Positions 1 to 5,364 of a stretch of 5,364 nucleotides of DNA are shown here, in pieces. The DNA is taken from NCBI GenBank assembly GCA_949935895.1, contig CATLGL010000089.1, positions 1 to 5,364 on the forward strand. Reading direction: 5' to 3'. This stretch comes from an uncultured Clostridia bacterium (lineage in GTDB: Bacteria; Bacillota; Clostridia; TANB77; CAG-508). The position numbers and the translations under genes are program-made. The notes below the pieces were generated by a model. That model had not been told where the DNA came from. It did not search any database and saw nothing but the letters and a program-made list of their open reading frames with translations. The first letter of the stretch is position 1. Each line of letters opens with the position of its first letter.

Positions 1-51
1 TAAACTAAAAATAATAAAAACTAATACATAAATAATTGTTCCTATCATCAT
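1..51 (-). CDS. N-terminus of an unidentified membrane-like protein, cut by the window edge
   Basis: The minus strand opens with ATG at 51-49, followed by a second ATG, and stays open for 17 codons to the window edge. The translation is MMIGTIIYVLVFIIFSL, almost wholly hydrophobic, as expected for a first membrane helix or a signal anchor. A Shine-Dalgarno sequence AAGGTG at 63-58 lies 6 nt before the first ATG and 9 nt before the second, so either could be used. A strong promoter lies about 65 nt upstream (114-142). RBS, start and promoter together make a real gene likely, although only its first residues are seen. The family cannot be recognised from this fragment. The gene is divergent from the CDF transporter. 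Confidence 0.55.
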   Translation of the reverse strand, partial: MMIGTIIYVLVFIIFSL

Positions 52-113
52 TATACTCACCTTCTCTTATGTCTTTTGCACTCTTTTCTTTTGCCACTAT
101 CACTTATATTTGT

Positions 114-142
114 ATTATAACACAATATTAAAAAAAATGCAA
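114..142 (-). promoter_or_regulatory. Sigma-A-type promoter for the left-edge gene
   Basis: On the minus strand a -35 box TTGCAT (142-137) is followed after exactly 17 nt by a perfect -10 box TATAAT (119-114). A TG one base before the -10 box (TGTTATAAT) makes it an extended -10. The spacer contains a T7 tract. Transcription would start near 107 and give a leader of about 55 nt before the ATG at 51. This is the best housekeeping promoter in the window. The call rests on consensus match and position. Confidence 0.7.
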
Positions 143-222
143 GTTTTTGTCATTTTTTTGTATTATACTTGTAATATAGTTGTAATATTGTTATTTTTTT
201 ACATATTCTATTCAGGAATGCT

Positions 223-271
223 CTTATCAATTTTATAATCTACCCTACTATTTTCTAACTTTATTGATAAG
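223..271. repeat. 9-bp inverted repeat with a 31-nt loop
   Basis: CTTATCAAT at 223-231 is exactly complementary to ATTGATAAG at 263-271. The pairing does not extend on either side. The loop contains another TATAAT-like box (234-239) with no good -35. The repeat lies just upstream of the likely promoter of the CDF gene, so a pair of operator half-sites is possible, but no T-run follows and it is not a terminator. Function unknown. Confidence 0.35.
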
Positions 272-304
272 TTGTCAAAAATTTAAGCCATTTTAGTTCT
301 TTTG

Positions 305-313
305 TGATATAAT
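305..313 (+). promoter_or_regulatory. Probable extended -10 promoter of the CDF gene
   Basis: TGATATAAT is a perfect -10 hexamer (308-313) preceded by the TG of an extended -10. No good -35 lies 16-18 nt upstream, where the sequence is about AAGCCA; extended -10 promoters often tolerate this. Initiation near 320 would leave about 28 nt before the ATG at 348 but only about 13 nt before the in-frame ATG at 333, which favours the later start. Confidence 0.5.
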
Positions 314-334
314 TATTTTTATACTTTATTAAAT

Positions 335-340
335 GGAGAG
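335..340 (+). promoter_or_regulatory. Ribosome binding site that fixes the CDF start at 348
   Basis: GGAGAG at 335-340 lies 7 nt before ATG 348-350. An earlier in-frame ATG at 333-335 overlaps this site and has no Shine-Dalgarno sequence of its own. The protein from 348 begins MNRYSSTKRAG, which resembles the usual short basic N-terminus of the family. Confidence 0.7.
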
Positions 341-347
341 TGATATT

Positions 348-1206
348 ATGAATCGATATAGTAGTACAAAAAGAGCTGGTATTTTGGGAATATGGGGTAA
401 TATTTTTTTACTAATCATAAAAGGAATCGTTGGATTTGCAAGTCATAGTCAAGCTATGATTGCTGACGCTGCAAATAGTGCAGGTGACATTTTTGCCTCT
501 TTAATGACTTTTATTGGTAATCGTATTGCTAGTGAGCCTGGTGATAAGACTCATAACTTTGGTCATGGAAAGGCCGAATACATCTTCTCTTTATTTATTA
601 GTATTTCCATGATTTTTGTTTCTGCAAAATTATTATATGATGCTACTATCTCTTTAATTTTTCAGGAAGCATTTACTTTTTCTTGGTTTTTAGTAGCTGT
701 TTGTATTTCAACCATATTAGTAAAATTATTTTTATTTTTGTACACTTATCGGTTTGTGTAAAAAATACAATAATATTTTATTAGAAGCCAATATGAAGGA
801 CCATCGAAATGATTGTATTGTAACCTCCTTTACTCTTATTTCTATTCTTCTTAGTTTGTTACAAATATATTGGTTTGATGGTATTGTTGGAATTGGAATT
901 GCCATCTGGATTTGTTATACTGGCGTTAAAATTTTTGTTGAAAGTTATAATGTCTTAATGGACATTTCAATTGATAATCATACAGAAAAAATGATTTTAG
1001 ATTTAGCCCACAGTTATAAAGATATAAAAAAACTAGACGATATTTCTTCTACTCCTGTTGGCTACCAATATATTATTGTTTTAACCATCTATGTTGATGG
1101 AAACATGTCTACTTTTAATAGTCATCGTTTGGCAGATTCTTTAGAACAGGATATTACGAAGCTAGATAAAGTATATAAAACAATTATTCATGTCAATCCT
1201 ATATAA
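348..1206 (+). pseudogene. CDF-family metal cation exporter, MntE-like, broken by one +1 frameshift
   Basis: A cation diffusion facilitator, an inner-membrane antiporter that expels divalent metal ions. The first part reads in frame from 348 to a TAA at 759-761 (137 aa). The rest reads in the +1 frame to 1206. Omitting one base gives 285 aa, normal for the family. Visible features are membrane helices at about 12-30, 36-57, 78-95 and 112-133, with two more after the junction; the loop HNFGHGKAEYI (69-79); and a cytoplasmic C-terminal domain ending in the typical HVNP. The transport site aligns as N43 and D47 in helix 2 (NSAGD) with D151 and D155 in helix 5 (DHRND). This Asn-Asp/Asp-Asp set is known from manganese exporters such as pneumococcal MntE, whereas zinc exporters usually have His in helix 5. 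The Mn assignment is inference. The downstream fragment could nominally start at TTG 754, but no RBS supports it. Everything except the one shift is intact, so the break is recent or a sequence error. It converges on clpC. Confidence 0.85.
724..758 (+). other. Frameshift interval in the CDF gene
   Basis: The upstream frame stops at TAA 759-761, and the downstream frame is closed by TAA 721-723, so the reading frame must change between 724 and 758. Removing one T from TTT at 753-755 gives YTYRLCKKYNN, the best family-like junction: an aromatic/basic YxYR, then a KK-N segment leading to the LEANMKDHRND helix. T5 runs at 729-733 and 735-739 are alternative indel points but would replace the plausible YTYR stretch. 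An extra T is the simplest explanation. Confidence 0.75.
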
Positions 1207-1210
1207 AAAT

Positions 1211-1242
1211 AAACAGAATCGGTAAACATACCGATTCTGTTT
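1211..1242. terminator. Bidirectional intrinsic terminator between the CDF gene and clpC
   Basis: The arms 1211-1224 (AAACAGAATCGGTA) and 1229-1242 pair over 14 bp with no mismatch around a 4-nt AACA loop. On the plus strand the stem runs into a short T-rich tail (1240-1246, TTTTCTT). On the minus strand it is followed by A then TTTTT (1209-1205). The hairpin occupies nearly all of the 38 nt between the two stop codons, so it can end both convergent transcripts. The minus-strand tail is the better T-tract, so termination of the clpC operon is the more secure role. Confidence 0.85.
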
Positions 1243-1244
1243 TC

Positions 1245-3710
1245 TTATGATTTCATTTGCTTAATTTCTATTTTCCCCTCTTTAGCTATTATTTTTGCCT
1301 TATCTCCTGATTTTACCTTTCCATCTAATATCGCCTCTGCAATTTTATCTTCTAACAAATTTTGTATGCTTCTTCTTAATGGACGTGCACCATAAGCTTT
1401 GTCAATTCCCTCTTTTGCAATAATTTCTTTAACCGACTTATCCATCTTAATTTCAATATTACTATCTTGCAATCTACAAGACACCTCTTTTAACATAATA
1501 TCAATAATTTGACCAATCTCTTCATTTGTTAGTTTATGGAATACAATAATTTCATCAATACGATTAATAAATTCTGGTCTAAATTGTTTTTTTAATTCTG
1601 TTAACACCTCTTTTTTGGTTTCTTCATATTTTTGGGCCTCTTCTTTTTCTTCATCTGTAGATATTCCAGAAAATCCTAACTTTTTATTATCTGTAATAAA
1701 TCTTGCCCCTATATTAGACGTCATAATAATAACTGCATTTTTAAAATTAACTGTTCTTCCCTGAGAATCTGTTAATCTTCCATCCTCTAATATTTGAAGT
1801 AACATATTCATAACATCAGAATGAGCTTTTTCAATCTCATCAAATAAAATTACACAATATGGTTTTCTTCTTACTTTTTCTGTTAATTGCCCTCCTTCAT
1901 CAAAGCCTACATATCCTGGAGGAGAACCAATTAACTTTGATATTGAATGTGGCTCCATATATTCTGACATATCTATTCGAATCATTGCATTTTCATCACC
2001 AAACAAGCTCTCTGCTAATGCTTTGGAAAGTTCTGTTTTTCCAACTCCTGTTGGTCCTAAGAAAATGAAAGAACCAATAGGGCGTTTTGGATCTTTTAGT
2101 CCCATTCTTCCTCTTCTAATTGCCTTAGAAACAGCAGAAATTGCCTCTTGTTGTCCAATCACTCTTTTGTGTAATGTTTGCTCTAAATTTTTTAGTTTTT
2201 CATTCTCACTTTGTGTCAATTTTTTTACTGGAATTTTCGTCCAACTTGCAATTACTTCTGCAATCTCTTCTTCTGTAATTTCAGTTACTTTTTTTGTATT
2301 CTTATCTTTCCATTTTCCTTGCTCTTTTTCTAACTTTTCCTTTAATTGATGTTCTTTATCTCTTAAATTTGCTGCTTTTTCAAATTCTTGTATTCGAATA
2401 GCTTCTTCTTTTTCGTTTTTTGTCTCTTCTATTTGTTGTTCTAATTCCTTTAGATTATCTGGCTGTGTATAAATTCTCATACGAACTCTAGAAGCTGCTT
2501 CATCAATTAAATCAATCGCTTTATCTGGTAAAAATCGATCCGTAATATATCTTACCGATAAATTGACACTTGCTTTAATTGCCTCATCTGTAATTTTTAC
2601 ATTATGATGTGCCTCATATTTATCACGAATTCCTTTTAAAATTTCTATCGCATCTTCGCTTGTTGGTTCATTTACAGTTACTGGACTAAACCTTCTTTCT
2701 AAAGCTGCATCTTTTTCAATATATTTACGATATTCGTTTAATGTTGTTGCCCCTATTAACCTAATTTCTCCTCTTGCCAAAAGTGGTTTTAAAATATTGG
2801 CTGCATCTATTGCTCCTTCTGCTGAACCTGCACCTACTATTGTATGAATTTCATCAATAAATAAAATAACATCTCCTGCTTTTTTCACTTCATTTAAACA
2901 TTTTTTAATTCTTTCTTCAAAATCTCCTCGATATTTAGCACCTGCTACCATACTAGAAATATCTATTGTAACAACTCTTTTATTTTTTAGCATTTCTGGT
3001 ACATCCTCTTGTATAATTTTCTCTGCTAGACCTTCTACAACAGCTGTTTTTCCTACTCCTGGTTCTCCAATTAAACAAGGATTGTTCTTTGTCCTTCTTG
3101 ATAAAATCTGAATTACTCTTTCAATTTCTTCTTTTCTCCCTACAATTGGATCTAATTTTCCCTCTTCTGCTTGTTTTGTCAAATCTGTTCCAAATTGATT
3201 TAAGGTTTGTGTTTGGTTAAAGCTTCCTATTGTTTTTTTCGTTGCCTTACTATCCTCCTGTCCTTGTACTCCCTCATCTTCATTAATCACTTTAACAATT
3301 TCATTATATAACTTTTGAGAATTTACTCCTAAGTCTAACATAATGCGAACAGCAACACTGTCTCCTTCTCTCATAATTCCAATTAGCATATGCTCTGTTC
3401 CTATATAATCTGAACCCAATTTTCTAGCCTCTCGAAATGCATTTTCAATCACTCGTTTGGTTCTTGGTGTAAAGCCTGCTACTTCTATTTGATTTGGTGC
3501 TTCTCTTCCAATTAGTTCTTCAATTTCTTGTAAAATAGCATCTGCTGTTACATTTTGATTTTGTAATACCTTACTTGCAACCCCTGCATTTTCTTTTACT
3601 AGACCATATAAAATATGTTCTGTCCCTATATAATTATGTCCCAACTCAATTGTTATATCATTTGCTATTTCAATTGCCTTTTTCGCGCTATTGGTAAATT
3701 TATATGTCAT
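1245..3710 (-). CDS. clpC: ClpC, AAA+ unfoldase of the ClpCP protease
   Basis: A cytoplasmic Hsp100 ATPase that unfolds proteins and threads them into ClpP. Its 821 aa are normal for ClpC. Two Clp-N repeats fill about 1-145. E31 and E106, each in a YIGTEH motif, match the two Bacillus glutamates that bind phosphoarginine. The first AAA domain has Walker A GEPGVGKT (215-222), pore loop AKYRG (258-262), Walker B LFIDE (D286, E287) and arginine finger ERR (338-340). The coiled-coil middle domain (about 410-470) carries a UVR-like motif (about 430-465), which separates ClpC from ClpB and ClpA. The second AAA domain has Walker A GPTGVGKT (552-559), pore GYVG (599-602), Walker B LFDE (D624, E625), the ClpP-docking tripeptide LGF (678-680) and sensor-2 GARPLRR (774-780). 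All catalytic residues are present. The ATG at 3710 follows AGGAG by 9 nt and lies 19 nt after mcsB, so the two are co-transcribed. A terminator follows directly, and no radA is attached. In relatives CtsR represses the operon under non-stress conditions. Confidence 0.98.
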   Translation of the reverse strand: MTYKFTNSAKKAIEIANDITIELGHNYIGTEHILYGLVKENAGVASKVLQNQNVTADAILQEIEELIGREAPNQIEVAGFTPRTKRVIENAFREARKLGSDYIGTEHMLIGIMREGDSVAVRIMLDLGVNSQKLYNEIVKVINEDEGVQGQEDSKATKKTIGSFNQTQTLNQFGTDLTKQAEEGKLDPIVGRKEEIERVIQILSRRTKNNPCLIGEPGVGKTAVVEGLAEKIIQEDVPEMLKNKRVVTIDISSMVAGAKYRGDFEERIKKCLNEVKKAGDVILFIDEIHTIVGAGSAEGAIDAANILKPLLARGEIRLIGATTLNEYRKYIEKDAALERRFSPVTVNEPTSEDAIEILKGIRDKYEAHHNVKITDEAIKASVNLSVRYITDRFLPDKAIDLIDEAASRVRMRIYTQPDNLKELEQQIEETKNEKEEAIRIQEFEKAANLRDKEHQLKEKLEKEQGKWKDKNTKKVTEITEEEIAEVIASWTKIPVKKLTQSENEKLKNLEQTLHKRVIGQQEAISAVSKAIRRGRMGLKDPKRPIGSFIFLGPTGVGKTELSKALAESLFGDENAMIRIDMSEYMEPHSISKLIGSPPGYVGFDEGGQLTEKVRRKPYCVILFDEIEKAHSDVMNMLLQILEDGRLTDSQGRTVNFKNAVIIMTSNIGARFITDNKKLGFSGISTDEEKEEAQKYEETKKEVLTELKKQFRPEFINRIDEIIVFHKLTNEEIGQIIDIMLKEVSCRLQDSNIEIKMDKSVKEIIAKEGIDKAYGARPLRRSIQNLLEDKIAEAILDGKVKSGDKAKIIAKEGKIEIKQMKS

Positions 3711-3729
3711 ACTAACACACTCCTATCTT

Positions 3730-4749
3730 CTATTTTTCTTTTATAATCTCTTTAATTATTTGTGCTCTTGTTATATCTCTTTCATAAGACTCAATCTGTT
3801 TTCCTACATATTTTTGTAGATTAGCTGGCTTTGTATAAAGTTCTAGTTTTTTAACCTTTAAATCATTTAGTTCCTTTATAATTCCCAAGTCTGTCCCTAG
3901 TTTTATTTCTGAAAGTAAATCTCTTGCTTCTTCAGAAGATATTTTTTTTGCATTCGTTAAAATCCCATATGCTCTATATACCCTATCCTCCAATTCAATA
4001 CTATCTTTTGCTAAAATCTTTCTTGCTAATCTTTCTTGTTCAATTATTTTTTCAATAATTAGTTTTAAATTTTTTATAATTTCACCTTCTGATATACCAA
4101 GTGCTTGCTTGTTAGAAACTTGATACATATCTCCACCTTGTTTAGAACCTTCTCCATAAATACCACGTATATTCATACCAAAGCTGTTAATGACTTCTAA
4201 AATTTTAACAATATTACCTGTTCTTGCAAGTCCTGGTAAATGCACCATAACTGATGCTCTTAGTGCCGTTCCTACATTTGTTGGACATGCAGTTAAAAAT
4301 CCATAATTTTCATCATAAGCATAATTGCAAATATTCCCTACTTTTTCATCAAGTTCTATACTTAACTTCATTAAATTTTCTAAATCAAATCCTGCTGTCA
4401 TTACTTGAATTCGTAAATGATCCTCTTCATTTATCATAATAGAGATATTTTCCTCATCGTTAATGAGCATAGCACCTGTATTTTCTTTATTTAAAACAAA
4501 ATTTGGGCTTACTAAATGTTTTTCTACTAATGCCATTTTGGTAATATCATCTATATCTTTTATTTTTACAAATTTGATTCCATACCCTATGGCAGGTGTT
4601 ATCTCTTTTATCGCTTCTTCTATCTTCTGTTTTCCATTCTTATCTAACTTTGTAATAAACGGAAAATTAGCTAAATTTCTTGCAAGTCTAATTCGTGAAC
4701 TAACTACAACATCTGCCTCTTTTCCATTTTGTAAATACCAGTTTAACAT
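3730..4749 (-). CDS. mcsB: McsB, protein-arginine kinase
   Basis: Phosphorylates arginine side chains of CtsR and damaged proteins using ATP, which marks them for ClpCP. It has the phosphagen-kinase fold. Its 339 aa are slightly shorter than the Bacillus protein (about 363). Visible motifs are the nucleotide-binding SSRIRLARN (17-25), NEEDHLRIQ (107-115), the active-site CPTNVGTALRAS (155-166) with C155 at the place of the catalytic-site cysteine and R164, HLP (170-172), and GIYGEGS (196-202) with E200 at the place of a catalytic glutamate. RDITRA (324-329) matches the RDxxRA motif that forms the allosteric phosphoarginine pocket of McsB and is absent from creatine and arginine kinases. The kinase therefore looks active and self-tunable. 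The start at 4749 is preceded by a strong AAAGGAGG 7 nt upstream. The gene lies 26 nt after mcsA and 19 nt before clpC, in one operon. Confidence 0.97.
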   Translation of the reverse strand: MLNWYLQNGKEADVVVSSRIRLARNLANFPFITKLDKNGKQKIEEAIKEITPAIGYGIKFVKIKDIDDITKMALVEKHLVSPNFVLNKENTGAMLINDEENISIMINEEDHLRIQVMTAGFDLENLMKLSIELDEKVGNICNYAYDENYGFLTACPTNVGTALRASVMVHLPGLARTGNIVKILEVINSFGMNIRGIYGEGSKQGGDMYQVSNKQALGISEGEIIKNLKLIIEKIIEQERLARKILAKDSIELEDRVYRAYGILTNAKKISSEEARDLLSEIKLGTDLGIIKELNDLKVKKLELYTKPANLQKYVGKQIESYERDITRAQIIKEIIKEK

Positions 4750-4775
4750 ATCATTTCCTCCTTTAATTGTTTAGT

Positions 4776-5330
4776 CTACTTTTCTAATTTCTTTATTTCA
4801 TCTCGAAGCCTTGCTGCATCCTCATAACGCTCTTCTTTTATTGCCTTTTTTAAATTTTCTTTTAATTCTTCTAATTCTGAACCTTGATTTGCTTCCTTCA
4901 TTGGTGTTTGTTTAGGTTTTTTTTGAATATCCTGCTTATCTAAAGCTGGTTTTATCACTGTACTCTTTCTGCCCACATGACGATTTGCTCCATGCAGATT
5001 TTTTAAAATAGCATCTATCTTATTTTGAAAAGTGTCATAACAATTAGCACAACCAAATTTTCCAGTATGCATAAACTCGTCATATGTCATACCACATTGG
5101 TTACATTGTATTTCCTTTGTTTTAATTAGTTCTGGTAAAAAAGCATCTGTTGTATCATCAAAAAAATCACTTAGAAAACTAGATAAGTTAATTGGCATAT
5201 TAAAATCCATATCACTAATTCCTAAATGCTTTGCACAATCTTGGCAAAGTACCATCTCTTTTTTTACTCCATTTACAATTTGCGTATACCTTACATTTGC
5301 TTCATTTTCTCCACAATTCTCACATATCAT
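4776..5330 (-). CDS. mcsA: McsA, zinc-finger activator of McsB, with a UVR domain
   Basis: A cytoplasmic partner that stimulates McsB kinase activity and helps couple it to ClpC and CtsR. Its 184 aa are normal for the family. The N-terminal zinc module has C3/C6 and C29/C32. A second module has C76/C79 and C94/C97, so all four CxxC pairs are intact and metal binding is expected. The conserved LHGANRHVGR follows at 112-121. A basic, proline- and glutamine-containing linker (about 122-150) leads to a C-terminal UVR helix pair (about 152-183), which includes YEDAARLRDEIKKLE. The UVR motif is shared with ClpC and UvrB. The start ATG at 5330 has an AAGGAG site 8 nt upstream and gives MICENCGENEA, typical for McsA. 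It is the first complete gene of the operon in the window. ctsR normally precedes it and would lie past the right edge. Confidence 0.96.
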   Translation of the reverse strand: MICENCGENEANVRYTQIVNGVKKEMVLCQDCAKHLGISDMDFNMPINLSSFLSDFFDDTTDAFLPELIKTKEIQCNQCGMTYDEFMHTGKFGCANCYDTFQNKIDAILKNLHGANRHVGRKSTVIKPALDKQDIQKKPKQTPMKEANQGSELEELKENLKKAIKEERYEDAARLRDEIKKLEK

Positions 5331-5338
5331 AAAATCCT

Positions 5339-5344
5339 CTCCTT
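5339..5344 (-). promoter_or_regulatory. Ribosome binding site of mcsA
   Basis: On the minus strand AAGGAG (5344-5339), within the longer AAAAAGGAGAGG, sits 8 nt before the mcsA ATG. The remaining bases to the window edge are AT-rich and contain stops in all three minus-strand frames, so the end of an upstream gene, presumably ctsR, could lie here but cannot be read. No promoter or CtsR box is visible in this short leader, which fits transcription from further upstream. Confidence 0.7.
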
Positions 5345-5364
5345 TTTAATTAATCCTTAAACTA

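Larger units (their letters stand above)
52..347. other. Divergent intergenic region, AT-rich, with promoters and short repeats
   Basis: This stretch of just under 300 nt separates two divergently read genes and has no credible ORF. It carries the minus-strand promoter at 114-142 and the plus-strand extended -10 at 305-313. TTTGTATTATA occurs twice (109-119 and 157-167). TTGTAATAT occurs twice, 11 nt apart (169-177 and 180-188). ACAATATTA (122-130) is inverted as TAATATTGT (183-191), and CTTATCAAT (223-231) is inverted as ATTGATAAG (263-271). Some of these could be regulator sites, but such words also arise by chance in DNA this AT-rich. I recognise no riboswitch or known operator. Confidence 0.6.

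Noticed and set aside
218..238. Six-codon ORF MLLSIL in the divergent intergenic region
   Set aside because: Too short, without a properly spaced ribosome site, and upstream of the likely CDF transcription start. Expected by chance.
333..347. Earlier in-frame ATG for the CDF gene at 333
   Set aside because: It overlaps the GGAGAG ribosome site that serves ATG 348, has no Shine-Dalgarno site of its own and would lie only about 13 nt from the predicted transcription start.
750..765. Programmed +1 frameshift at CGG TTT GTG TAA
   Set aside because: No known slippery codon pair and no upstream stimulatory Shine-Dalgarno-like element is seen, and CDF genes are not known to use recoding. An error or a recent mutation is simpler.
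1508..1514. TTTGACC, the complement of a CtsR-box heptad (GGTCAAA)
   Set aside because: CtsR operators need two tandem heptads near a promoter. This is a single copy inside the clpC coding sequence.
1859..2349. Plus-strand open frames opposite clpC (1859-2068 and 2023-2349)
   Set aside because: They lie wholly antisense to the conserved ClpC sequence, have low-complexity F/S/L-rich translations and lack ribosome sites. They are shadows of clpC.
4254..4774. Plus-strand open frames opposite mcsB (4254-4439 and 4463-4774)
   Set aside because: They are antisense to conserved kinase motifs of McsB and resemble no family. They are shadow frames.
5345..5364. C-terminal codons of ctsR at the right edge
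   Set aside because: ctsR is expected here by synteny, but only about 20 bases remain, with stops in every minus-strand frame. No frame can be chosen, so no feature is called.
1..5364. CRISPR array, insertion sequence, tRNA/rRNA or defence system
   Set aside because: No regular repeat-spacer pattern, transposase, terminal repeats or RNA-gene sequence was seen on either strand. The region is ordinary chromosomal housekeeping DNA.

Overview
The window is AT-rich DNA from a low-GC Firmicute, most likely a member of the Clostridia. The basis is strong A/T bias in coding and intergenic DNA, purine-rich Shine-Dalgarno sites before every gene, and the protein-quality-control cluster mcsA-mcsB-clpC. 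The sequence does not fix a genus.

Layout. (1) The left edge (1-51, minus strand) holds the first 17 codons of a membrane-like protein that runs out of the window, with a good RBS and a near-consensus promoter at 114-142. (2) Positions 52-347 are a divergent AT-rich intergenic region. It carries promoters for both flanking genes, several repeated TTGTATTATA/TTGTAATAT-type words and a 9-bp inverted repeat. (3) Positions 348-1206 (plus strand) encode a cation diffusion facilitator (CDF) metal exporter of normal length, broken by one +1 frameshift near position 753. Its metal-site residues (Asn-Asp / Asp-Asp) resemble manganese exporters of the MntE type. (4) A 14-bp hairpin at 1211-1242 fills the gap between two convergent genes and looks like a bidirectional terminator. 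(5) Positions 1245-5330 (minus strand) are the tightly packed operon mcsA -> mcsB -> clpC, read right to left.

How the operon works, from established knowledge of the families: McsA is a zinc-binding activator of the protein-arginine kinase McsB. McsB marks damaged proteins and the repressor CtsR with phosphoarginine. ClpC recognises the mark through its N-terminal domain, unfolds the substrate and feeds it to ClpP. The residues expected for each step are visible in all three proteins, including both phosphoarginine-binding glutamates of ClpC and the RDxxRA motif of McsB. The usual first gene, ctsR, and the operon promoter should lie just beyond the right edge. The operon ends after clpC with a terminator, so there is no radA-disA extension as in Bacillus.

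I see no RNA gene, CRISPR array, insertion sequence or undescribed system. The most notable points are the single-base break in the CDF gene and the repeat-rich divergent promoter region.
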